A stretch of DNA of 64,000 nucleotides from Marinobacterium profundum. Its GTDB lineage: Bacteria; Pseudomonadota; Gammaproteobacteria; Pseudomonadales; Balneatricaceae. The notes beneath the pieces were generated by a model. The model made no database searches. It was not told the origin of the DNA and saw nothing but the letters and a program-made list of their open reading frames with translations. The first letter of the stretch is position 1, and each line of letters opens with the position of its first letter. A program made the position numbers and the translations under genes. Shown here piece after piece: positions 18,701 through 24,395 of this stretch. The DNA lies in assembly GCF_001528745.1 (NCBI RefSeq), contig NZ_BCNS01000002.1, positions 1-64,000 on the forward strand, written 5' to 3'.

Positions 18701-18925
18701 GATGGACTCCATCGGTTCGCGGGCAACCTGCACGCGCGAGGTACGCCACCGGCCTGCTTCGGCCGAGTTATCGGGCAGGTGGCGATAGGTATCCGCCCAC
18801 TCAGGCATATCCAGCTTGGGTGGCGGTTTAAGACTGCTCTTTACGACATCTTCAAGGCGGCGGCGAAGATTCCGCAGCGCACGGAAATGCAGCGGCTCAG
18901 TGGGATTCGCTGTCGTCGTCATCAT
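15788..18925 (-). CDS. terL: Terminase large subunit (GpA family) interrupted by an intein
   Basis: The precursor has 1,045 residues, and removing the 376-residue intein leaves 669, the normal GpA length. The ATPase half has its Walker A loop split by the intein: the flanks CCIQLMK and TELMINA join to a GKT-like loop. Walker B is MLFDECDKYP. A C-terminal nuclease domain follows (VGIDVQKDYLIYEAVAWG, later LIDSSNDTSE and LDCRGYARAAASM), and the protein ends in a basic tail. It cuts concatemers at cos and pumps DNA into the prohead, with the small subunit and portal. The start at 18925 (MMTTTANPTEPLHF) is preferred over one further upstream because it shortens the overlap with terS to 29 bp. Packaging needs protein splicing first, since the P-loop is broken in the precursor. 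Confidence 0.95.
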   Translation of the reverse strand: MMTTTANPTEPLHFRALRNLRRRLEDVVKSSLKPPPKLDMPEWADTYRHLPDNSAEAGRWRTSRVQVAREPMESITLPEVQEVTVMCCIQLMKALAIDTPIPTPAGWTTMGSLHVGDRVFGRDGKPCRVLAKSDIKTANRCFRVVFSDGAEVIADAGHKWLVDDSRNRTSTQCTRVTNTLEISQTFKSVLSDGRLANRYAIPVADPLELPEADLLIAPYTFGAWLGDGHSYSSRFTNHAKDHQIIDELMADGYAAELKSETATGTREWLISTVRPTDECPYGHPLEPGRRCRTCASLRSNPRRQNPQYSDRKNKRMHQLLVELNVLQNKHIPALYMRASHRQRLELLQGLMDTDGTISKQGNASFCSKDERLALQVVELLRSLGFKPGVHRTRVAYHVNFVAYADTPIFKLHRKRARQKPISAKTRVGETKRRRIVDVVEVSPVPVQCIAVDSPDHLYLCGEGMIPTHNTELMINAALYFIHQEPSPIMYVAPKKETAEAWSKERFMKSAMATPVTRDVFSSNRRGEGNTILQKQFPGGQISIVSARNPTDLAMRACRIMLFDECDKYPLNVGAGEGGSGGEGDPIQVAWGRSTTYGKRAKKITACSPTVEGRSRIHQEYLKSDQREYHQPCSHCGHSEVLNWEKHVHIPEDDKGTKLPDGAVIICHECGSEWTESDRFRSIAEGCWIPKRPEIKHHRGYWASAFASPFTPITTLAREYVDALDNPQAMKAFINTRMAQVYREIGEAPDWQRLYERRESYAPCTVPNGGLMVTVGIDVQKDYLIYEAVAWGRKKVSWSIDIGVIDGHISEDATRENLSKFMETRYTNAAGIPMAIELALIDSSNDTSEVYSAVAQIGTPRLRAIKGQGNLTTIVGTPKPVQIDINGIRRDGGIKMWPLGVNVLKEQLYKWLLLPRPTDEHLAAGGEWPTGYCHFPEWGDDYFKQLTAEILIERSDSKGFLVRSWETIRDHNHYLDCRGYARAAASMLGLDRMADEDFKEREKHYGATSSRPPDALSPDLPAEPEPAPEAERPRKKRPARFFKKGR
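17519..18646 (-). other. Class 3 intein with LAGLIDADG homing endonuclease in TerL
   Basis: 376 residues, from Ala1 (ALAIDTPIPTPAGW) to the C-terminal IPTHN, followed by Thr as the first extein residue. It begins with Ala instead of Cys or Ser, so normal class 1 splicing is impossible. The three class 3 marks are all visible: Trp two residues after the block B His (ADAGHKWLV, Trp at 18446-18448), Cys at block F position 4 (VQCIAV, at 17582-17584) and Thr just before the final His-Asn (at 17525-17527). The endonuclease part carries two dodecapeptides, FGAWLGDGH and LQGLMDTDG. Between them is a putative zinc site, CPYGH with a later CRTC. Both splicing and homing therefore look intact. Confidence 0.93.
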
Positions 18926-19439
18926 CAACAGTAAAGTCGGCGAGCTCTTCGAGCATGCGGTACACCTCTTCTTCGAGGCGTTTTTCAATCGTCAGCGCGT
19001 CCTGGTGCTCCAGCTGTGCGGCGTACTTTGGCAGGGCCATCAGATGGGCGCGGATGGTGGCCAGCGCTTCGCCGAGCTCGTCCATAATGGCTTCGATATC
19101 GCCATAGCGTTCTTCCACCACAGCCAGGCCGATTTCTTCTTTCTTCATCAGCGCCAACTCTTTGCGCCGGCGAATTTCATCAATATTCAGTTCGTCGGTG
19201 TTGTTGCCGGTGGATTTCTGCACCTCCATGTCCCGCAGCCAGCGGATGCACATCGCCGAGTCGTAGCGCGGGGCGTCACGCGGGCCGCCGTTGTCGTAGA
19301 TCGGCATGCCCCGCTTTACGTACCCCGTCACACTGTGGCGACTAACACCCAGCATTCGCGCCAGGGCCTGACCATTGGTGATCGTCCCTACCCCGCCGGC
19401 CGACTGGCCACCCTTATGATTCTTGCTCGCGTTCGCCAT
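18897..19439 (-). CDS. Terminase small subunit, Nu1-like
   Basis: 180 residues. An N-terminal winged-helix part (TNGQALARMLGVSRHSVTGY, then VKRGMPIYD) resembles the DNA-binding domain of lambda gpNu1. Helices in the middle (residues about 85-160) would form the assembly domain, and the acidic C-terminus DDDDDSESH would meet the large subunit. The ATG at 19439 with GAGG just ahead is favoured over a TTG six codons upstream. It overlaps terL by 29 bp. It should recognise the cos region, which is expected directly upstream (19440-20120). Confidence 0.85.
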   Translation of the reverse strand: MANASKNHKGGQSAGGVGTITNGQALARMLGVSRHSVTGYVKRGMPIYDNGGPRDAPRYDSAMCIRWLRDMEVQKSTGNNTDELNIDEIRRRKELALMKKEEIGLAVVEERYGDIEAIMDELGEALATIRAHLMALPKYAAQLEHQDALTIEKRLEEEVYRMLEELADFTVDDDDDSESH

Positions 19440-19457
19440 GCCCTCACCACCCAACAA

Positions 19458-19741
19458 TCCAATGCTGCCATGCTAACCGGGGCCTGCCGTGTCGTCTGTT
19501 GAGCCCGGATCCGGGGGCTCGATCGGGGTCGGCAGAAGCCTGCAAGGCCAGGGAGGCAGCCTGGGCGGGCCCTGGTGCGCCTTGGATCTATCAACTCTCC
19601 AAAATCCGCTGAGTTTATAAACCCCGGGGGTCTACGCCCTCGCGCCATAGGGGGGGTGGCTGGAAGAACCTAGTAGGGGGTGGGTGGCTGGTGTGGGCTG
19701 GTGCTGGTGCCTGCAGGTGCTCAGCCGCCTGGTGCTGAGCT
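19458..19741. other. Non-coding gap upstream of terS
   Basis: About 280 bp without a credible gene. It contains two palindromic stretches, near 19501-19520 and 19621-19631, the latter preceded by AT-rich TTTATAAA. The segment may hold the cohesive-end cutting site. Open frames here are made of low-complexity sequence and lack ribosome sites. Confidence 0.5.
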
Positions 19742-20118
19742 CGAGCGGATCCGCTGGTCCGGTAGTGTCTGATAGTGGTGCTACTGGCGGTGGCTTCAGG
19801 CGCGCGAGCAGATCCGGTTCGACTGGTACTGCTGCTGGTGCTGCTGGCATTGGTGCTAGTGCTGGTACTGGTGCTGCTGGTGGTACTGCTGCCTGGGCTG
19901 AGGTGCGGCGCTCGAACGGATCTGCTGGCACTAGTGCCTAGTGCCTGGTGCTGCTGGTGGTACTGCTGTTGGCTTGTTGCTGCTGGTCTCAAGCGGATCC
20001 GCAGGGCGCAGGGTTGCTAGCGCTAGTGCTGGTGTCGATGGCCTACTGCTGCTGGCCTGGTGCCTGCTGGTGGTACTGGTACTGGCGCTTCTGCAGGTCT
20101 GCGATCGGTTCCGCTCGG
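19742..20118. repeat. Repeat array upstream of terS, candidate cos/terminase-binding region
   Basis: Five copies of a 16-bp motif close to CGAGCGGATCYGCTGG start near 19742, 19803, 19913, 19990 and 20102. They are separated by low-complexity CTG/GGT-type sequence that is largely free of a single open frame. Read as protein, the copies give ADPLE-like words in different frames, so the conservation is at DNA level. The place, between lysis genes and terS, is where cos lies in lambda-like phages. Two further palindromic spots lie nearer terS: GAGCCCGGATCCGGGGGCTC (19501-19520) and ACCCCGGGGGT (19621-19631). Which base is cut cannot be told from sequence. Confidence 0.6.
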
Positions 20119-20457
20119 CCTGCAGGCCTGCGGGGCTCTCACCCCAAACAGCGCCATGCGATACAGATCCATCGCGCTTGAGCCTTGCTTTGCATCCTGA
20201 GTGCGGCAGCGGTCACTGCACAGGCCGTCGTCATCCATGGCGGCCATCTGATAGTCGCGTTTGCAATACGAACAGGCGGCATAGGTTACATGGCGGGGGC
20301 CGCCCCGGGCGAGCATAGCGACACTGCGCTTATGGGCAGCAGACTTACCCTGGCACTTACGACAAACACGCTGCAGGCCCTTCGCCAGCTTATCCGGGCT
20401 CACCTGGCGGACGGCTCCACACATCTCGCAGCTATGATTGATCACTGTCCGTGCCAT
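20023..20457 (-). CDS. Zinc-finger phage protein between spanin and packaging genes
   Basis: 144 residues with four Cys pairs: CEMC, CRKC, CSYC and CSDRC, plus several His. It probably forms two zinc-binding knuckles. The last 45 residues run into the repeat array, are Pro/Ala/Arg-rich and could be chance coding. The Cys pattern does not match HNH endonucleases, which often sit in this place. DNA binding near cos is possible but inferred. Start ATG 20457 has GGAGG eight nucleotides before it. Confidence 0.65.
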   Translation of the reverse strand: MARTVINHSCEMCGAVRQVSPDKLAKGLQRVCRKCQGKSAAHKRSVAMLARGGPRHVTYAACSYCKRDYQMAAMDDDGLCSDRCRTQDAKQGSSAMDLYRMALFGVRAPQACRPSGTDRRPAEAPVPVPPAGTRPAAVGHRHQH

Positions 20458-20496
20458 TTTTTGTCCTCCATTCCGGACCAGATGCCTGGGGGGGTA

Positions 20497-20757
20497 TTAC
20501 TGCTCAGCTGAGCGAGCGCTCCAATCGCGAATCTGTTCTTTATCGACGTTGCACTGGTGTAACGCGCTGCGCATGGATGCCGCATACAGCGCCACATCGC
20601 GCCAACTCGGATCAGTGCCGAGCTCAGGGGCTTGGACTGGATTCAGCAGCACGGCCGGCACCGCTGGGCACAGAGGCGCCACCGGCAATGCCGTTGCGCA
20701 GGATGTCAGCAATAGCAGCAGGCACACGGCGATCAGTGCATTCATCAGCCGGCGCAT
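20497..20757 (-). CDS. Rz1-like outer-membrane spanin lipoprotein
   Basis: 86 residues, with start MRRLMNALIAV. A strongly hydrophobic signal is followed by the lipobox LLTSCA, so Cys is lipidated and the protein anchored in the outer membrane. A Pro-rich segment (PVAPLCPAVPAVLLNPVQAP) follows, as in Rz1. The gene starts inside the upstream i-spanin gene in another frame, the classical overlapped Rz/Rz1 layout. With the inner-membrane partner it would bridge the periplasm and fuse membranes in the last step of lysis. Confidence 0.85.
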   Translation of the reverse strand: MRRLMNALIAVCLLLLLTSCATALPVAPLCPAVPAVLLNPVQAPELGTDPSWRDVALYAASMRSALHQCNVDKEQIRDWSARSAEQ

Positions 20758-20998
20758 TGCGCAGGGCCGCAAGTTGGCGTTGTAGGCGGTTGCGTTCATG
20801 GGCCTGGGCCTCCTGTCGTTCTGCGGTTAATGCGTCCAGCTGGTCGTAACGCTCCCGAGCCTGGCCGTACTGTGTCGCAACGGTGCTCAGTGCCGCTTCC
20901 AGCTTCCCAATTTGCTGGTTAGCCCTCACTGCCTGGTATCCCGATGTCGCGGCGATGCCGAACAGAACGACAATCACGACCAACAAAGCGCGGATCAC
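20624..20998 (-). CDS. Rz-like inner-membrane spanin
   Basis: 124 residues. An N-terminal signal anchor (IRALLVVIVVLFGIAATSGY) is followed by a long periplasmic coiled coil (about residues 30-85) full of Gln, Arg and Glu. The C-terminal part overlaps the Rz1-like gene in another frame. This is the usual i-spanin. It overlaps the transglycosylase stop by 4 bp, so lysis genes are in one cassette: small hydrophobic protein, holin, transglycosylase, spanins. Confidence 0.85.
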   Translation of the reverse strand: MIRALLVVIVVLFGIAATSGYQAVRANQQIGKLEAALSTVATQYGQARERYDQLDALTAERQEAQAHERNRLQRQLAALRNAPADECTDRRVPAAIADILRNGIAGGASVPSGAGRAAESSPSP

Positions 20999-21570
20999 TG
21001 CGGGCCCCGGCTGAGCATCATCTGTGACCAGTAGCGCCAGATGCGCTGCACATAGGTGGTGGTTTCAGTGGCGTGCTTACCGGTGACCTGGGGCAGGCAG
21101 CGGATGATATCGGCGTAGCCATTAGCGCCAGCGCACATCCGTTGCGATTTAATGATGTTGCCGGCGCCGGCGTTGTAACTGGCCGCCCCCAGGCTGTACC
21201 TGTCTTCAGCTGATCGCGGGGCTTTCCAGATCCTGATCTGCTTGCCCTGGTAATAGGCACCAGCAATGATGGATTGCTTCGCCAGGTGCGGGCTGATCTG
21301 CCCCATGCCTAACTGCCGGGTGGTTTCCGCCCAGGTCGCAGGCATGAACTGCGCCAGGCCTGCAGCGCCCACCGGTGATACGGCAGCAGGATCTAGGCGG
21401 CTTTCCTGGAACAGCTGCGCTTTCCACAGCTGCCAGTCATAACTCGGCAGGTATCGCTTACCGGCCTGCTGTATATCCGCGTCGTACTTGTCAGGAAACG
21501 ACCTGGCCAATGAGCAGGCAGACACCGATAAAGCGAGCACCAAAATAAATAGCTGCAGATAACGGTTCAC
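20995..21570 (-). CDS. Lytic transglycosylase (SLT family) lipoprotein, endolysin candidate
   Basis: 191 residues. The GTG start at 21570 has GGAGG eight bases before it. The signal ends with LSVSACS, a lipobox, so the enzyme should be a membrane lipoprotein. The SLT domain shows the catalytic Glu in FQESRLDP, then GAAGLAQFMPATW and LGAASYNAGAG, both standard motifs. It cleaves the glycan strands of peptidoglycan. Its location between holin and spanin genes makes it the endolysin of this phage. A lipid anchor on an endolysin is unusual. It could instead serve during DNA entry. Confidence 0.88.
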   Translation of the reverse strand: MNRYLQLFILVLALSVSACSLARSFPDKYDADIQQAGKRYLPSYDWQLWKAQLFQESRLDPAAVSPVGAAGLAQFMPATWAETTRQLGMGQISPHLAKQSIIAGAYYQGKQIRIWKAPRSAEDRYSLGAASYNAGAGNIIKSQRMCAGANGYADIIRCLPQVTGKHATETTTYVQRIWRYWSQMMLSRGPQ

Positions 21571-21709
21571 TGGATATCCTCCAGGCAGTTGTTTTAAAGT
21601 CCACACCACCCAGAACATCAAGCGCACGAAGCGCTAGCCAGCCGGCGAATAATGCAAACAGCGCATACATCAATGTAATTACCGCATTAGCGGTCAGTAC
21701 TTCAGCCAC
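21491..21709 (-). CDS. Holin-like small membrane protein
   Basis: 72 residues with two hydrophobic helices (ITLMYALFALFAGWLALRAL and AAIYFGARFIGVCLLIGQVV) joined by a polar loop, and no signal peptide cleavage site. Start GTG 21709 has AGGAG seven bases before. Size, topology and position ahead of the transglycosylase fit a holin, which would open the inner membrane on time. No family is recognised, so the call rests on topology and neighbours. Confidence 0.7.
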   Translation of the reverse strand: MAEVLTANAVITLMYALFALFAGWLALRALDVLGGVDFKTTAWRISSEPLSAAIYFGARFIGVCLLIGQVVS

Positions 21710-21923
21710 GTTTAGTCTCCTGCTTCAAAAGGAATGCGAGCCAAGGTGCTGCGAATGCTATTTGCATTTGCAGGCATAGGTTGATCAACGGTAATGCGGG
21801 CTTTATATAATCAGAGGGTTTTGCTTTCGGCAAAAAAGAAGGGCCGGAAAAACCAGCTGAAACCGGGGGTTTATTCCCGACTAACGCCAACTGAGTTTTA
21901 CGGCCCGAAGGTGCGGATCTCAT
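21702..21923 (-). CDS. Small protein at the head of the lysis cassette
   Basis: 73 residues, basic N-terminal half (MRSAPSGRKTQLALVGNKPP), hydrophobic C-terminal helix (INLCLQMQIAFAAPWLAFLL) ending in KQETKRG. Start 21923 has GGAG eight bases before, and the stop overlaps the holin start by 8 bp. It may be an antiholin or pinholin, or a chance frame in the leader of the late transcript. Confidence 0.45.
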   Translation of the reverse strand: MRSAPSGRKTQLALVGNKPPVSAGFSGPSFLPKAKPSDYIKPALPLINLCLQMQIAFAAPWLAFLLKQETKRG

Positions 21924-21992
21924 CTGCATTACTCCATAAAGGAACCTGTCGCCTCACGGCGAGAAACACAACATGCCCTACACAAAACCGAG

Positions 21993-22019
21993 TCTATAGC
22001 GACGACAATTAACCGTCAA
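21993..22019 (-). promoter_or_regulatory. Candidate late promoter after the Q-like gene
   Basis: Minus strand TTGACG (22014-22019) and TATAGA (21993-21998) are separated by 15 bp, 2 bp short of the best spacing. It lies in the 119-bp AT-rich gap directly after the Q-like gene and ahead of the lysis genes, where lambda keeps its late promoter. Confidence 0.5.
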
Positions 22020-22048
22020 ACCATCTGACACGATAATCAAAATATAAT

Positions 22049-22357
22049 CTAGTCGCCGCGCCAGGCGCCATTACCACGCCTTTTAAGCGGACCATAAATG
22101 GGGCACTCATCCGGATCCTTGCGCTTTAAATCGGCGATAACGCCCTGCAGCCTGGATATCTCCTTACGCATGGCCACCAGCATAATATCATCGGGTACCC
22201 TTTCGCCTGTCGCCTTATTCACGCGGCCGGATCCGCCGCAGTCATCGCACACCATTTCGTATAGGAACGGTTTTTCTACCCCAGTCTGGCGGCAGCGACC
22301 ACAACCGGCCAATTCTGGAACTGTGATCTGTAGTGGTGGGCCACTATTTTTTTGCAT
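22049..22357 (-). CDS. Q-like antitermination protein with zinc-finger motif
   Basis: 102 residues. It carries a DnaJ-type zinc site, CGRCRQTG and CDDCGGSGRV. The C-terminal half is helical, with MLVAMRKEISRLQGVIADLK. Phage Q-type antiterminators of the lambdoid 82/21 group contain similar CxxCxGxG pairs, and this gene lies exactly where Q lies: after the nin-type recombination genes and before the late promoter and lysis genes. The start at 22357 is chosen for its GGAGG eight bases before. A more general zinc-finger role cannot be excluded. Confidence 0.65.
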   Translation of the reverse strand: MQKNSGPPLQITVPELAGCGRCRQTGVEKPFLYEMVCDDCGGSGRVNKATGERVPDDIMLVAMRKEISRLQGVIADLKRKDPDECPIYGPLKRRGNGAWRGD

Positions 22358-22829
22358 AAACCCCTCCGGCCACTCCATATAGTGCCAGCATGGCAGCGTC
22401 CCTGGTGTCTTCATTACTGCGGCCCTGCCAGCCCGTGATTCTTTTAAACATCACCGCATCTTTTTTAACCACTTTCGCGGTACCGGTCATCGGCTTAACC
22501 AGCGTACAAGTGGCGCCGATACGGATCATGTAATGATGCAACAGGCGCGCGATGGCCTTAACCTGACCCACATTTTGGGCGATTTTCTCCCGCTGACGGC
22601 GCTTGGACTCAGGACTGCCACCCGCAACCGCCTTGACGAATATCGGTTTGTTGATTTCCACGTTTTCCAGCACAAACGCAGATCCGGCGGCGTGCTCAGC
22701 CTGGATAAATTCAATCAAGTCAAAGAATGGCAGGCTCTTTAGGTCCACCAGCCGGGCGTTTTCGGTGATACCGACGCCTGACTTGTCCAGGTCGGGGTCA
22801 ATGCCGATTACTCTGGGGGTGTTTTTCAT
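22344..22829 (-). CDS. RuvC-like Holliday junction resolvase
   Basis: 161 residues with an RNase H-like fold. Acidic residues occur in IGIDPDLDKSGVGI, in FVLENVEIN and in NEDTRDAAMLALYG, the four-acid layout of RuvC. It would resolve branched replication or recombination intermediates so that terminase receives linear concatemers, the role RusA or Rap plays in other lambdoid phages. It overlaps the Q-like gene by 14 bp and the upstream gene by 4 bp. Confidence 0.82.
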   Translation of the reverse strand: MKNTPRVIGIDPDLDKSGVGITENARLVDLKSLPFFDLIEFIQAEHAAGSAFVLENVEINKPIFVKAVAGGSPESKRRQREKIAQNVGQVKAIARLLHHYMIRIGATCTLVKPMTGTAKVVKKDAVMFKRITGWQGRSNEDTRDAAMLALYGVAGGVYAKK

Positions 22830-23098
22830 GGGCGCTCCATCAGCGATTCGTCCCAGCTAGCGAATGGCATGCCTTTGGCGATGCGACAGCAGGACCATGG
22901 CTTATCCCATCCCCACGGGGGAAGGAGTTTAGGGGCAACGTGATAGCCCCACCACTCACCCGATGAATCCGCAGCAACAAAACGCCATCGGTGGCTATCC
23001 CATGGCGGAGGATTAAGCGCTGCGCGCACGGATCGACTCATGCCGAGCTTTCGTTCTCCAATCTCATGGCGCGCTTTATTCGCCGTTACTCGGTCCAT
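22826..23098 (-). CDS. Phage protein of unknown function, Trp-rich
   Basis: 90 residues beginning MDRVTANKARHEIGERKLGM. It is unusually rich in tryptophan and proline after residue 30 (PPPWDSHRWRF, PPWGWDKPWSCCR). ATGA overlap with the resolvase gene. No family recognised. Confidence 0.6.
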   Translation of the reverse strand: MDRVTANKARHEIGERKLGMSRSVRAALNPPPWDSHRWRFVAADSSGEWWGYHVAPKLLPPWGWDKPWSCCRIAKGMPFASWDESLMERP

Positions 23099-23117
23099 GG
23101 CTATCCCCTACTCCTAT

Positions 23118-23240
23118 TCACGCCGCCCACGACAAATGTGAAAAAAACCACAAGGCCAGCTCAACAACACCCCACCCAACAAGGGCGCAGAATATCGCCA
23201 GGCAGGCCCACATGGTTCGCAGATCCGGTAATTGACCCAT
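23118..23240 (-). CDS. 40-residue single-pass membrane protein
   Basis: MGQLPDLRTMWACLAIFCAL continues with GWGVVELALWFFSHLSW, so most of the protein is one or two hydrophobic helices. Start 23240 has GGGAG about eight bases before. It fills the gap between the neighbouring nin-region genes. No function known. Confidence 0.6.
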   Translation of the reverse strand: MGQLPDLRTMWACLAIFCALVGWGVVELALWFFSHLSWAA

Positions 23241-23270
23241 TACTTCACTCCCTTCGCTTTGATTAATCGC

Positions 23271-23453
23271 TTAGCTTCCACCAGCGCAGGCAGTCACTAA
23301 ATACATCAGCCAGACCACCAGCGCCCCAAACAGCGCCACACCAACCCGCAGGCCCAGGTCCACCAGCGGCAATACTGCGTTCCTGTTATAGGCCCGCACC
23401 CAGAGCGCAAGGGCGATCGTTAACGCCGATGGAAATAAAATCGTCAGACTCAT
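23271..23453 (-). CDS. Small two-helix membrane protein
   Basis: 60 residues with two hydrophobic helices (LTILFPSALTIALALWV and GVALFGALVVWLMYLVTAC). It overlaps the Ref-like gene by 4 bp. Nothing more can be said. Confidence 0.6.
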   Translation of the reverse strand: MSLTILFPSALTIALALWVRAYNRNAVLPLVDLGLRVGVALFGALVVWLMYLVTACAGGS

Positions 23454-23785
23454 GCCGCCTCCATTTTGCGCTCAACGAACGCTTGCGCCTGGATCAGCTG
23501 CGCCTGCAACTCACCCGCAAATTGCGGTATCGTCATCTGCAGCGTCCACAGCAGCCACTCAGGCTGCTGCTGCTGCATATCGACATCACGGTGTACTTCG
23601 CTGTGGTGGCCGCGGCACATCGGCATGGCGAACGAATCCGGGGCTGTCATGCCCATGCCCGACAGACCCCAAGGCAGGCCTATAACGTGGTGCGGATCGC
23701 CGCCAGAACCATTGCAGCAGATGCAGCGCATTGCCTTCAGGTGTTTGATGTAGGCCGTGCTGCGGTAGGCTTTTGGTTTGATCAC
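23450..23785 (-). CDS. Ref/DUF968-type RecA-dependent nuclease
   Basis: 111 residues with the family motif CICCNGSGGDPHHVIG, SGMGMTAPDSFAMPMCRGHH and SEVHRD, giving the Cys and His residues of a zinc-bearing HNH-like centre. The P1 Ref protein with this fold cuts DNA held in RecA D-loops. In lambdoid phages the DUF968 genes lie in the nin region, as here, between NinB and the resolvase, so a role in late recombination is likely. Confidence 0.8.
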   Translation of the reverse strand: MIKPKAYRSTAYIKHLKAMRCICCNGSGGDPHHVIGLPWGLSGMGMTAPDSFAMPMCRGHHSEVHRDVDMQQQQPEWLLWTLQMTIPQFAGELQAQLIQAQAFVERKMEAA

Positions 23786-24216
23786 GCCGCCGCCTCCTTG
23801 TACTGCTCATAAACCGCCAATGACGGATCGCTCCACTTCACACCCTGGTGAGCCCCGAACGCATAGATCAGCCGGATAAGATCGGCGAAGGGCGCCGGCT
23901 CCATACCGCTGGTGGAATTACTCAAGGCCACCAGCCCGCCGTCTATGCCAGGCACAACGCGCTGATTCATCTGGCGGGCAGCAAACAGATCTTTCCAGTC
24001 CGCCTCGGGCATGGACACGCCATGCCACTCAAGCTGCTGGCTGATGTCCTGCAGTAGCGGCCAGAGTTTGCGGTTCATGCTCGCAGGCCGCTTATCCCGC
24101 CCCAGCGTGATCACCACCGGGCCCGCCGTCAGGCCCTGGGCTACCAGCCCCCAGATAGCGTTCAGCTTCGCCCTCAAGTCATCGAGCCCTTCGATCCGGA
24201 TTTGCTTATCAGCCAT
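23782..24216 (-). CDS. ninB: NinB-family recombination protein
   Basis: 144 residues. Sequence features of NinB (lambda Orf) are clear: TLGRDKRPASMNRKLWPLLQ, then GVSMPEADWKDLFAA and FADLIRLIYAFGAHQGVKW. Orf binds SSB and DNA and can replace host RecFOR to load RecA, which fits the phage's own SSB at 36148. The start overlaps the 60-residue gene by 8 bp. Confidence 0.9.
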   Translation of the reverse strand: MADKQIRIEGLDDLRAKLNAIWGLVAQGLTAGPVVITLGRDKRPASMNRKLWPLLQDISQQLEWHGVSMPEADWKDLFAARQMNQRVVPGIDGGLVALSNSTSGMEPAPFADLIRLIYAFGAHQGVKWSDPSLAVYEQYKEAAA

Positions 24217-24391
24217 GATTTAATTCCCCTACCTTGCGAAGGTGCGTTTCGAGCAGGATCAGGGCGTCTGCCCGCAAGCCCTTGCGCAGCAATTCAGCCA
24301 GTTTTTTGTCCAGCGCCCGTTCTTTGCGCAACGCCATCGCCAGGCGTTTATTTTCCGTAATCAGGCAGGGCAGTCGTTTGGCGTCGTTCAT
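24209..24391 (-). CDS. Small helical protein after replication gene
   Basis: 60 residues, MNDAKRLPCLITENKRLAMA and then a basic Leu-rich helix, likely a coiled coil. It begins 4 bp after the initiator stop. No family recognised. Confidence 0.6.
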   Translation of the reverse strand: MNDAKRLPCLITENKRLAMALRKERALDKKLAELLRKGLRADALILLETHLRKVGELNHG

Positions 24392-24395
24392 GCGG

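Noticed and set aside
19615-19992. Thr/Ser/Gln- or Pro/Ala-rich frames in the repeat array
   Set aside because: They change frame between repeats, have only weak alternative starts and no ribosome site. The sequence pattern is better explained as DNA repeats.
20023-20457. HNH endonuclease before terS
   Set aside because: The Cys pairs could form zinc knuckles, but no His-Asn-His core is present.
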